25,885 bases of DNA from a virus. The stretch is taken from the IMG/VR virus record IMGVR_UViG_3300025828_000164, positions 1-25,885 of that record; one strand, given 5' to 3'. The notes beneath the pieces were generated by a model. That model saw nothing but the letters and a program-made list of their open reading frames with translations. It was not told where the DNA came from and did not search any database. Shown here in pieces: positions 10,501 through 17,612 of this stretch. Numbering within the stretch: position 1 is the first letter of the stretch; each line of letters starts with the position of its first letter. Both the position numbers and the translations under genes were made by a program.

Positions 10501-11141
10501 GAGTTATTGCTAAAGGAAATTCTTCTGTTAAGCGTTAAAGATGTATTATTAGCAATATTAACAATTTTTGCTTGGAACGACACTTTTCTTTTAAAAGGTG
10601 TTTCAAACAGAGTCATATAATCACCAACAGCATAATTGGTGAATGATGTCCCCGTACCCGTTACCGTGTTAGAGTTAATGGTAACAGATACGTTACCTAC
10701 AGATGTTTTAGCGTTCGATTCGTCAACATTATTGTAAACAACATAAAGTCTTTTTGTGTTTGGCGCTTCAGCTTGAGATCCTTCACGGTAAAAAATAATT
10801 TTTGCTTCTACATCACTTGACTGAGATGTTAAGAGAAGATTATTGGAAGAGTTGTAGATCTGATCCAAGTCAACAACATTGTTGTTAACGTAAGCATTTT
10901 TAAGTCTAACTACGTGGGCTTGTCTTACTACCTTTGGGTTAACGCCATCAACAATAGAACCATCCTTAAAGACGTGTGATCCAAATCTGCTGATTTGCTT
11001 TTGCAAAATTGTTTGAATCTGTGACAATTCTCTAGCTTGCACAGCAGTACTAGGCTTAAAAAGTACCTTATAAAACTTTTTGTTTTCCAAATAATCGTCA
11101 AAGTAAGGAGCGGTATTTAGATTTGTATTGATATCTGACAT
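4557..11141 (-). CDS. Giant DUF4815-type baseplate/fibre-attachment protein (2194 aa)
   Basis: The largest gene in the window. The N-terminus (PYFDDYLENKKFYKVLFKPS, then ARELSQIQTILQKQI) is the start of the DUF4815 family found in T4-like cyanophages and other large myophages. Around residues 1385-1415 is FSARGLRPRELHSVFFNGV, and from about 1585 to 1740 a conserved block begins with DPIAQTF and includes GVFVSSIDLFF, NGYP and QPYGG; both blocks recur in this family. It lies between gp8 and the fibre, where T4 has genes 9, 10, 11 and 12, none of which I can recognise here. It may therefore supply the peripheral baseplate and fibre-anchoring role (inference). AAGG lies seven bases before the ATG, and a late-promoter match lies about 70 bases upstream. 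Intact, no frameshift seen. Confidence 0.88.
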   Translation of the reverse strand: MSDINTNLNTAPYFDDYLENKKFYKVLFKPSTAVQARELSQIQTILQKQISRFGSHVFKDGSIVDGVNPKVVRQAHVVRLKNAYVNNNVVDLDQIYNSSNNLLLTSQSSDVEAKIIFYREGSQAEAPNTKRLYVVYNNVDESNAKTSVGNVSVTINSNTVTGTGTSFTNYAVGDYMTLFETPFKRKVSFQAKIVNIANNTSLTLNRRISFSNNSISSNNFTIHSNLTTFGVLGTEVSPEILNVVERTVRNSQSNTVNTSVTSNTFILDFTVANTQTLNVYVNSEQQKNSVDYTANTTAVVLKYNLNNDDQINIVEALNTTKFSGLQCFKSGGILTSQRATVASNEDGVVYHKGQFLNIDPGFVVVSDNIEDANDAIVAIDSNESIVTYKSDTSLLDNSAGFNNEVSPGADRLKLDPLMVTANTSNLINQNAVAVLINFNEEGNVLQENRDPQYNILGDQLANRKNDTSGSFTVKRFVTDTEAVGSNNELVNVIVEPGYGYVNGYKVETLSPLKDTIVRGTNTLQREDFELFINYGNYIRVREFNGNFAPYDRVTFIHNGANQGYFPASNTTFLSSLTGFIPSSANNVGKAYVKSVELESGTPGTFDAVYRIHLFGLEQSANDSISNARTIVTNDTVKGGADIILNSSNNTVISSIENIPLDTFGEEAIRSYTDSTNTYDNNFVVRKFASVSDTLNANGFLVIDVDDETDLSGDNNIGTYSASEVNNIVLTNTGSEISCDSTGTSSSTGNVITLSAGFSANIHVGDFVRIGSDISIVTKINSATEIQTKDSMNSASGTLEKVIPANKTIAVDPAMVTTSQADNTINVKIPILNNSNFTGSTSVRATYDFNGRDYKPFSKNIRKNLYRRINTANNSANSIGPWDLGVVDVHKVTGVWVLPNESGGTANSTFTEDQLTDSLNRVNGGFFEFDSGQKDHFYDYATLSLTNKGRYKNFVTENNTIVVRMDAFTVDNNDGEGYFTVDSYPTTTSTTANTTTIKFEEIPTYISSTDRKIPLRDFVDYRPRFNNKENTNLLSGVANTSIINITNIKDKDSAKGSGNSKNSLLIFKNNTEFVSDYKINTRKRADVYMTERAEVAVSVSNTLSGPPPEVDNAMKVATINIAPFPSLTREEASLARNIYSSGKLRDRKTEFNTIPYKIDVNQFNIRRYTMKDIGTLDQRITNLEYYTSLNALESDTFNKQFKNDNGIERFKNGIFVEPFSSHQFGDTLDNEYRACIDQSRSHLRPSFKEILVNNFTPEIVSGNISVFGPRVMYNYTEVDYIKQDKATKVRPAAPVEIKFIGEVTLFPEYDAGTDETNIGRIIINPDEERPDVQEGTVTNWGAWSTTVQNTGRRTITLNTRTGQVVTTNVVEGEESLGERITNVIATPFIREMAIAFSARGLRPRELHSVFFNGVNVDEHVVPGGRPTPRPLPTLDPITRGRLESDLPMDAITGHMKFTTVPTPPNAIRSTRLADPVIATSTDIAPFVRRFSPKGTPLITSDDGTVSGVFFVPKQTFLQGDREFLIADIQDLETEADAVLSSAKKMFYSNRIGVERAEAVRRTFDVEVTTELISEQTRSDVGLPRRDPIAQTFYIRDDQGDADGVFVSSIDLFFKRKSSKNPIKLYVTTQRNGYPDSSNIYTATNVTLNPADINVSDDASVPTTFTFNYPVYLQKGRGYAFVVKPFAGDPDYDVYFSQLGGTDITTGSAVNSQPYGGIAFLGANEDTWSALQDEDIKFTLRRAVFSTGSAKVRMIPRNFDRGEFEDFTFVNNKTTIEIGDYVFGMTSASADPALTVANVNTAIFGVVSGIDNINNEIRLAPTTGNLTDSSTKVFTETRLNGTTYNTDKYKIAVYRPSDSLLDLETLDISKFVGTSFMSLIDHEYSTIVTQFTSGVYKNSSIDFEHEYNISNTSSISFPVPNEDEYEYTDNPLVLRSRTNEVLKLGSATGNSSFLVNIDMTNRTDKTSPFVDMRRSLVSAVGNLTIPPDDSANNFIDGTSVSTLESASIYSEIFPGLGETNVRYISRIITLADGQDAEDMRVLVSAFKPPRAKIYLFGRFINQYDNLDNVLYTPLKNLTPELNSARNDRRDVKEFEFRLFNRDEINATEWVKVFNDATGSDYAFKYTNKYTANSLIATDPITGIAEYDRGGTNYKTYKQFQLKIVTYASIDSPLGFGTKNSSNPALIENVRAIALQV
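6932..6952 (-). other. GC-rich perfect hairpin inside the giant gene
   Basis: CCCGTGG and CCACGGG form a 7-bp perfect stem with a 7-base loop in an otherwise AT-rich gene, over the codons for the conserved ARGLRPRE segment. No T-run follows, so it is not a typical terminator. Confidence 0.4.
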
Positions 11142-11142
11142 C

Positions 11143-13029
11143 TTAAACCTTAACTACAATTTTGAATTCTACATTGCTAGTATCTGTTTTGGACACTTTC
11201 AATATGTTATTTATATACAATACGTGACCGTACAAACCGTCAACGTAGGAATTAGAGACTTCAGAAACGAGAACATTTGCAGTATCTTCTGATACGTTTC
11301 CCTTAATCGTAATTCCAGATGGAAATTTTGTCCCCGCAATAACCAAAGTGTTGGCCGACTTGTTAACAAGAGTCCCAAAATACTTTTTGTCGAGAGAAGT
11401 GATAACTTCACCGTTACTGAAAAGACTAGACTGATCAACAGTGAGTCTAATCACATTATTGAATGTATTAGCTTTGTATACTTTTCTGAAAGGAACATTG
11501 ACATGTGTTCCGGCAAATGGGTTTCTTGCATACATTATCGTATTCGATGAAACATTAAGAACCTCGTAATTTTCATCAAAATCACGACCTTCAACAATAA
11601 TACTGTCAGTCAGAACTTGTTGGTTGGTAATTTGCTTGTTGAATTCGTTAAACAACTCAACAATCGTAGAAGCCTGTGAAGTGTTAGAAGCAGCAGTATT
11701 TGATAGTATTGCAGTATTTACCGCACTCAAAGTAGCTCCTGCAACAGAGCTAAGTGAAGGATTGTTGAACACAGAACTAAACTTAGTATCAGAACCAGTT
11801 ATAATATTTTGACCAGATGTTGTTGATACTGTTCCAGTAAAGGCTACGTTAGCTGGTGATGGATTGGAAAGAATACCTACAGTTCTAAATCCATTCTGGA
11901 GATTTGCTGTGATTGTATTAGACTCATTACCTTCAACAGTAATAGCATACATAATACTGTCGGATCCTAATTCTTCGTGTGGATCATGTCCATGACCCTT
12001 TCTCGGCGCAATCACAGCCTCTGCCACACATCCGGTTCCTGTATTTGCATCAATCAAAACATTTGCAAAAGAGTAAGATCCTCCTGCATCCTTTAAAGAA
12101 ATACTTGTAATAGTTTTTGTTGATGGGTTGACTGTAGCAATTGCTGTAGCATTTGCACCATCACCAACAATTCTAACTCTCGGACTGATCTCATATTTTG
12201 TAGATCCAGAGAAAGAATGAAACCCATCAATCGTAACCCTTTGTGTTGCAGATGAATAGGTGCTGATAGTAAACAAACTACCATTTGCTTTAGCGCCCGG
12301 TTCAAAAAGAAGGATAGACGTGTTGTTAAAATAATTGTTTTCAGGAGTGAATACCAATCCGTTAGAAAATGACAAATTTTTAGATTCAATAATAAACTGA
12401 GAAGCCGAAATAATTGACTGAACCGTGCCGTTAGTCGATTCAACGTAATTATTGCCCCCAGACACCAAAAATACTCTATCAATGCCCTGTGAAGATGCCA
12501 CACCAACTTCAGTATTCGAGACAACAGGAATATATTCTGATGTAATAAATTTTGACCCTGATGGCACGGAGTACATATATTTCCAAACATAACCGTCAGA
12601 TTCTTCTCTAGGGGTCAGGTCAACATGTGAAGGCTCGACACTTGATGTTGCAGAGGAATTGTTATCGATACACTTATACACGTTTCCCGAAGAAGTATAA
12701 ACGTAAAATGACTTCTCGACATCTCCTTCACTGACTGTGAATAACGTATTGGACTTATTATAATACGCTTGATAAATGGTATTCGAAACCCAATCATACC
12801 GTTTAATAACAGGTGATACATCTGGCGGCAGAATTTTCTTACCAAAAACCATTTCCCTAATTGGGTTATGGAGAGACGTATAATAATTTTCAGAATTAGC
12901 TATTTCTTTAATGTTTTCGTTATTATTGTCATGTGTTTTTGACACAAAGACGTAAACGTTTTGTGTGTACGTGGAAAGCTCCGTAATCATTCCAAGACTG
13001 TGTGATAAAGATCTAGTTGTTTGTCCCAT
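11143..13029 (-). CDS. 8: Baseplate wedge protein gp8 (enlarged)
   Basis: A 628-aa homologue of T4 gp8 (334 aa). Shared landmarks in the right order are VIKRYDW (74-80; T4 VIPRRDW), VYKCID (117-122; T4 VYRCLD), DGYVWKYM (145-152; T4 DGYVWEYL) and the GHGHDPHEELG block near 345. gp8 is a wedge component next to gp7 and gp10 in T4. The extra length comes from an insertion near 285-330 with a GxGAxAxA-type beta motif and from about 230 extra residues after the GHG block. The start lies five bases after the gp7 stop, with only a weak purine-rich site (AGAAG). Identification is firm despite the size difference. Confidence 0.9.
   Translation of the reverse strand: MGQTTRSLSHSLGMITELSTYTQNVYVFVSKTHDNNNENIKEIANSENYYTSLHNPIREMVFGKKILPPDVSPVIKRYDWVSNTIYQAYYNKSNTLFTVSEGDVEKSFYVYTSSGNVYKCIDNNSSATSSVEPSHVDLTPREESDGYVWKYMYSVPSGSKFITSEYIPVVSNTEVGVASSQGIDRVFLVSGGNNYVESTNGTVQSIISASQFIIESKNLSFSNGLVFTPENNYFNNTSILLFEPGAKANGSLFTISTYSSATQRVTIDGFHSFSGSTKYEISPRVRIVGDGANATAIATVNPSTKTITSISLKDAGGSYSFANVLIDANTGTGCVAEAVIAPRKGHGHDPHEELGSDSIMYAITVEGNESNTITANLQNGFRTVGILSNPSPANVAFTGTVSTTSGQNIITGSDTKFSSVFNNPSLSSVAGATLSAVNTAILSNTAASNTSQASTIVELFNEFNKQITNQQVLTDSIIVEGRDFDENYEVLNVSSNTIMYARNPFAGTHVNVPFRKVYKANTFNNVIRLTVDQSSLFSNGEVITSLDKKYFGTLVNKSANTLVIAGTKFPSGITIKGNVSEDTANVLVSEVSNSYVDGLYGHVLYINNILKVSKTDTSNVEFKIVVKV
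11208..11215 (-). promoter_or_regulatory. T4-type late promoter upstream of the giant gene
   Basis: The minus strand reads TATAAATA, an exact match to the T4 late promoter element. It lies about 67 bases upstream of the 2194-aa gene start, inside the 3' end of gp8, which would give a leader of about 60 bases. A few exact matches are expected by chance at this base composition; the position is what favours it. Confidence 0.5.
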
Positions 13030-13034
13030 AACTT

Positions 13035-15440
13035 CTATACGCCACTGGCCGTGACACTCTCCTCTAAAATTCTAACTGAGCTTTCTGCTTCATCTTTAAT
13101 TACATTTTTAGTAAAGAACTTTCTTCCAGACATATGAATAAGACTGTCCAGAACATTTTCATACTTTTCATTATTAATACTAGACTCAACTTCATAAGAA
13201 TATTCTTGCCAATAATCACTATCTTGTAATTTAACCTTTTGGTTAAGGTGTGAATTGATGGAAGAATGTCTTCCCTCAATAATAGACTGACCACCTTTTT
13301 CCACTTTGATATTTATATTTTTGGATGAGAAATAATTTTGACCTGTGTTTGAAACAGCTATAGTTGTAATAACTCCATCCAAGCTTGTTGGAACCAATTT
13401 TGCTCCTGAACCAGTGCCATCTGTGACTGTAACAGAAGGAGAAGAATAACCAAATCCACCCTTTGTGACGATAATATCTATAATCTTACCATCAGCATCT
13501 AGAACAGGAAATGCAGATGCCCCTGTTCCAGTACCATCGTTGTCAATAATATTAATTTTAGGTGTTAAATCTTCCGACTTCATTTCAATTTCTTCGCCGG
13601 GTATATAACCAAAGCCAGCATTCAGAATGTTTACTTCTGCAACGGCACCTTGGTCGGAAGTGATTGTATAATCAAAGTCAGCATCTGTTCCTGTCAAAAC
13701 GTCAGTAAATATCAAACCCTCTCTAACTCTAGACTTTATTTTATCATTCGTTTCACTAAAGTTTACGTTAGAAGTGTTATAACCAATTCTTATAGTATAA
13801 GAAGGATTGTCTAAGTTTAGTTCTCCACCCAAAACCTTATCGTCAAGATATACGGCTGTGCTGTTAACAAAGTTGTTAACGGCCCTAACAGTAAAATCAC
13901 CATCACTATCAATCAATTTAATATAGTTAACAAAACCTTTAGAATAATCATTGTTTGAAACTGTATATGGAGAGTCTTGTCCTAGTGTCATGAATGTGGT
14001 GTTGGTGATGGAATCGATGTTATGGTAAGTCGGCAAACCATCATCTGTCATCACTTTCAGAACATCGTGCGCTCTAAAGTCTTCTGTGAAGTTAGTTCCT
14101 GTGCCTATTGCTATATTATTTGCAGCCAATAAAGATACGTTACCAGTAAATGTGTTGGCGACAGTGATTAAACCGTTGCTAAAAATTTCTTTAGATGCAA
14201 CTAGTAGAGTATTAGAAATTGCAGCATTTCCAGTCTGATTTGCTGAAAATGTCACATCTTTGATAGCAACAAAAGGTTTCGTCACACCGTTGTAGTTTTT
14301 AGGGTCTTGGTTTACAGATATTCTTAGAATAGAACCATAAATCCTTGTTTCATTTGAGAGAATATCTCCGATAGGCGTTTGATTGTAAACGTTCAATGAA
14401 TTTGCACTATCGAACTGAAAGCTATTTACATTTGCAGATCCAATTGTAAGAGGATCGAAAGCTTTAAGTAAATCACCATTAACAACGTGTGAAGAATATA
14501 AATCATTCAATACTACAGTGAATTGACCTCTATCAATGTTATTGGATTCTCCCGGCGCTCTTGTGACAATAACTTGTGATTTTGAAGAATAGCCATACCC
14601 CTCAACACCTCTAAGATTAAATGTACCCAAAATCTTTTCAAGTTCTGAGACGGATACCCTTAATTCTCTTCCGGTTTTACTCGAAACAGCGGAAAAAACT
14701 GTTCCCAAAGGAATATTGTCAGATCCATTTTCAACAATAACGTTGTCAACTGGACCAATGACTTTAGGTGCTAAAACTTTTTCTAGAGAAGTTGCATTTC
14801 TAGCAGTAATTTTATCGCCAGTCTTGAACGTTCCTTGAACATTATCAAGTTCAACATAAACAAACGATTTGTCTTTTAGTCTTTTCCTGAAAACATTTTT
14901 AGCAATAGCAGATGCACCAGTAACGGAACCAATTATCTCCGTTCCCACTAAACCTTTAACATCTTCAAAAGAACTCCCTTCTCCCAAAAAAAGTTCAACT
15001 ACATCTGGTCTATTAAATCTAGAATCTGAAGGTCTAAAAAGAAATCTTCCCGGAACAAAAATGTCAGGAGAATCGTTAAACGCCAAACGGAAAAACAACT
15101 TAATCCCTCTTTCCGTTCCCTTAGATCTATAAAGATCTTTGATGTGTTTAATGATGAATCTTAAATCACCAGTTATTACGGCAGGAAGTTCTTTGATAAA
15201 TCTACCAGAACCAAAGGTATACTTATTGTTAAAGCGTATTAAGTTAGCATCAGAGGTAGTATCAATATCACCTTGATACTGAAGATCTCTAATTTTATAA
15301 CCAGTATTGGCTGAAAAATGCTTGTAGTAGGTATCTACAAAATTTACAATTCCCTCACCTTCATCTAGAAAGAAGTCAGGGAATTGTGATTTAACAAAAT
15401 GATCTGTCGATTTTTCACTTTTTGTAAAACGATCAGTCAT
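13035..15440 (-). CDS. 7: Baseplate wedge protein gp7 (reorganised)
   Basis: 801 aa from the chosen ATG, which overlaps the gp6 stop as ATGACTGA; the same 8-base overlap form is used at two other junctions in this operon. An ATG five codons upstream is possible. The N-terminal region resembles the C-terminal part of T4 gp7: FLDEGEGIVNFVDTYYKHFS, then YRSKGTERGIKLFFRLAFND (T4 YSTKGIEASYKFLFKVLYNE) and LVGTEIIGSVTGASA (T4 LVGQTIYTATGRC). After residue about 200 come beta-rich segments unlike T4, including GFGY-type repeats at about 600-715. gp7 is the backbone of each wedge with gp6, gp8 and gp53. Position between gp6 and gp8 is the T4 order. Confidence 0.85.
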   Translation of the reverse strand: MTDRFTKSEKSTDHFVKSQFPDFFLDEGEGIVNFVDTYYKHFSANTGYKIRDLQYQGDIDTTSDANLIRFNNKYTFGSGRFIKELPAVITGDLRFIIKHIKDLYRSKGTERGIKLFFRLAFNDSPDIFVPGRFLFRPSDSRFNRPDVVELFLGEGSSFEDVKGLVGTEIIGSVTGASAIAKNVFRKRLKDKSFVYVELDNVQGTFKTGDKITARNATSLEKVLAPKVIGPVDNVIVENGSDNIPLGTVFSAVSSKTGRELRVSVSELEKILGTFNLRGVEGYGYSSKSQVIVTRAPGESNNIDRGQFTVVLNDLYSSHVVNGDLLKAFDPLTIGSANVNSFQFDSANSLNVYNQTPIGDILSNETRIYGSILRISVNQDPKNYNGVTKPFVAIKDVTFSANQTGNAAISNTLLVASKEIFSNGLITVANTFTGNVSLLAANNIAIGTGTNFTEDFRAHDVLKVMTDDGLPTYHNIDSITNTTFMTLGQDSPYTVSNNDYSKGFVNYIKLIDSDGDFTVRAVNNFVNSTAVYLDDKVLGGELNLDNPSYTIRIGYNTSNVNFSETNDKIKSRVREGLIFTDVLTGTDADFDYTITSDQGAVAEVNILNAGFGYIPGEEIEMKSEDLTPKINIIDNDGTGTGASAFPVLDADGKIIDIIVTKGGFGYSSPSVTVTDGTGSGAKLVPTSLDGVITTIAVSNTGQNYFSSKNINIKVEKGGQSIIEGRHSSINSHLNQKVKLQDSDYWQEYSYEVESSINNEKYENVLDSLIHMSGRKFFTKNVIKDEAESSVRILEESVTASGV

Positions 15441-17202
15441 CAGTTGTCTGTCCATCTATTGTTACGTTAATATTTAACGATTGTATAAGAATAATCTGAT
15501 CCTGATCTACAATAATATCTGGGTTAACATTCTTAGCATAGAACTGAACTCTGTCACCAAATGCTGTTCTACCTCTTGCAAAATATCCATCCAATCTAAA
15601 GTTGGTAAGGTTGACAACACCATTTTGATAATCGATAGAACCAGCATCAAAAATCAGGATTTCCTTGGAGCCTCTAGTTCTGGAACACATTTGAATAGTT
15701 CCATTAACGTCTTCAAGAAACGCTTCAAAATTAACCCCATTAATAGTCTTGGTAAACAAAGAAGAAACGAAAGATCCTCTTTCAATCTCATTATCATAAT
15801 CTAAAACAAAATCACTAGTCGATTGGGAGAATGGCGTTTCTTCTTTGATCATTCTGATTTTGGTATCGTTCGAAAGGATGCTTGTGTCTGTTGCATCAAT
15901 AACGGTCAAAAGTTTACTGTATCTAAAGTCACGATCAAATTCAGAAAGATTGTTTGTACCATACTGAAGAATACTATTGATAACAGAAGAACGTAAATCT
16001 TCTTCCCCTCTGGTAGTTTGAGTAGAGTTAAATCTTACAGAGCTTTGAATGTCCAAAATAATAAACTTGGGATCAGCCGTGATAACTTCTGTGCTAACAG
16101 AAGCTTTATTTTTCAAGAATTCGACAATAGAATCCTTGAGTGATTGGCTTGCTACCTTGGCATTGAAAGGCTTAGGCACAACAACAACTTTACCGAATCT
16201 TGGTGGAGATAACTTTTCACCACCAAAAACATTAAGCGTTTCAATGGTTGGAAACTTATTTTTAACCAGTGACTTGTAGTCTTCTGCCGTTACCGCTCTA
16301 TCTTGTGTGGAGAAGACTCTTGGGGCATTGAATCTGATAGAATCAATAGATTCTCTTTCAGACCCCAAAGAAGATCTTGATACAGTCGAAACAGAAATGG
16401 TTGGATCTGTAGGGGAGAATGTTCTAGCATTGTTAGCTTCTTCGCCTAATGTTTCACGGTATCTAAGACGAATGATGTTTCCCGGAGTAAGTCTTTTCCC
16501 TGTCACATCATTACCAAACTCAATCTCGTATTTGCTATTACCAAAACCCTGAACAAAGAAAACATCTGATGTTGGAGTCAGGTTGAAAAGATTTTCTGCT
16601 CTCAAAAACGTTGAGTTGGCAAGATCAGAAGCACTGTTCTGGACGACAATTTCTAAACTATCAATATCTACGTTAGCTGATGACACAACAATTTTTGTAT
16701 TAGAAGATGTCACGTCAAAAAATTCAGTGATAACCGTACCTTCATAGATGTTCACGTTATTTGCAATGAATGTTCCTGTTCCATCATTGACTGCTGTGAT
16801 GTCTCTATCTGTAGAAAATATTAGTGTATTTCCTCCAACTTCTGATGTAAATGTTGTGAACTTGTTAATGGTTTTTGTTCCATCTGTAACAGATCCGGTA
16901 GTTGACAGGTTGACCACTGCTCTGGACGAGTTTCTGGATCTAGGAAGATAGTTCAGTTCCTTTGCATGAGAAACTACAGACTCTTTTAACTTTGCAGTGT
17001 CAAGAAAAGACTCTGTTCCAATTTGATTAAGATAGTAAGCGTTAATGTGGGTATTGTAAGTCAAAAGATCCATGATAATAGACATGTTAGATCCATCAAA
17101 GTTGTAATCTTTGTACTGACTTTGACCTTGCAAAAATTTTCTAAAATCATCTTTTAAGGAATCGAAATCCAGTTCAGACGTTGATAGATAGTTATCCGCC
17201 AT
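15433..17202 (-). CDS. 6: Baseplate wedge protein gp6
   Basis: A 589-aa protein (T4 gp6 is 660 aa). The N-terminus (STSELDFDSLKDDFRKFLQG, then NFDGSNMSIIMDLLTYNTHI and ELNYLPRS) and the motif QDRAVTAEDYKSLVKNKFP near residue 300 are diagnostic for the gp6 / baseplate J-like family. In T4, gp6 dimers from neighbouring wedges form the inner ring that holds the baseplate together and undergo the switch to the star shape. The ATG overlaps the gp25 stop (TAATG), with only a weak purine-rich site upstream, so coupling to gp25 is likely. A late-promoter-like element CATAAATA lies 47 bases upstream. Confidence 0.93.
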   Translation of the reverse strand: MADNYLSTSELDFDSLKDDFRKFLQGQSQYKDYNFDGSNMSIIMDLLTYNTHINAYYLNQIGTESFLDTAKLKESVVSHAKELNYLPRSRNSSRAVVNLSTTGSVTDGTKTINKFTTFTSEVGGNTLIFSTDRDITAVNDGTGTFIANNVNIYEGTVITEFFDVTSSNTKIVVSSANVDIDSLEIVVQNSASDLANSTFLRAENLFNLTPTSDVFFVQGFGNSKYEIEFGNDVTGKRLTPGNIIRLRYRETLGEEANNARTFSPTDPTISVSTVSRSSLGSERESIDSIRFNAPRVFSTQDRAVTAEDYKSLVKNKFPTIETLNVFGGEKLSPPRFGKVVVVPKPFNAKVASQSLKDSIVEFLKNKASVSTEVITADPKFIILDIQSSVRFNSTQTTRGEEDLRSSVINSILQYGTNNLSEFDRDFRYSKLLTVIDATDTSILSNDTKIRMIKEETPFSQSTSDFVLDYDNEIERGSFVSSLFTKTINGVNFEAFLEDVNGTIQMCSRTRGSKEILIFDAGSIDYQNGVVNLTNFRLDGYFARGRTAFGDRVQFYAKNVNPDIIVDQDQIILIQSLNINVTIDGQTTDD

Positions 17203-17612
17203 TATCTTGCTCTTTCTAATACTACGTTTAGTGTGACTTCTTGTTGACTATTTATGGGAGTGAAAACAATCGAAACGTTTAAATCATAGCTATCTATTTG
17301 TTCAGCAGTGTTTGTGACATTTACTTCTAAAACTTCAATCCTTGGTTCAAAATTTGCAAGTTGAATTTCGATTTCTTCAGCAAGAGCAATTCTGATAAGA
17401 TCACTATCAGGTTCAAAAAGAAGCGCTCTTACATTAGACCCAAACTCAGGCTTAAAAGGTCTCTCACCTTTGTTTGTGCTAATGATATTTCTTACTGATC
17501 TTTTAATTGATTCAAAGTTTTTGATAGACACAACATCATCACTGATTGGATTTTGTGTGAACTGTGTGTCCAAGTCTGAAAAATAAATATCTTTTACGAC
17601 AGGTGATTGCAT
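17202..17612 (-). CDS. 25: Baseplate wedge protein gp25
   Basis: 136 aa from the second of two consecutive ATGs (T4 gp25 is 132 aa). AGGAGG lies two bases before the first ATG but five before the second, which favours the second. The family signatures GERPFKPEFG (about 50-59) and NFEPRIEV, with the conserved EPR, are present. gp25 links the gp6-gp7 wedge to the tail tube and sheath and is the most conserved wedge protein in contractile tails. It follows the degenerate M15A-like gene with a TGATG overlap and precedes gp6; T4 keeps gene 25 in a different cluster, so the gp25-gp6 pairing is a rearrangement relative to T4. Confidence 0.93.
   Translation of the reverse strand: MQSPVVKDIYFSDLDTQFTQNPISDDVVSIKNFESIKRSVRNIISTNKGERPFKPEFGSNVRALLFEPDSDLIRIALAEEIEIQLANFEPRIEVLEVNVTNTAEQIDSYDLNVSIVFTPINSQQEVTLNVVLERAR
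17249..17256 (-). promoter_or_regulatory. Possible T4-type late promoter for gp6
   Basis: The minus strand reads CATAAATA, one mismatch from TATAAATA, 47 bases upstream of the gp6 start and inside gp25. A further TAAATA core (17653-17660, AGTAAATA) sits upstream of gp25. Neither is strong alone. Confidence 0.35.

Noticed and set aside
12093-12590. 165-codon open frame in a second minus-strand frame within gp8
   Set aside because: Leu- and Ser-rich translation with no domain pattern; gp8 motifs in the other frame cover the same bases.
13310-13317. Exact TATAAATA on the minus strand inside gp7
   Set aside because: It is about 280 bases from the gp8 start and within coding sequence; a few exact matches are expected by chance at this AT content.
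15433-15478. GTTAAATA at 15471-15478 as a promoter for gp7
   Set aside because: Two mismatches from consensus and too close to the gene start; gp7 overlaps gp6 and is readily explained by coupling.
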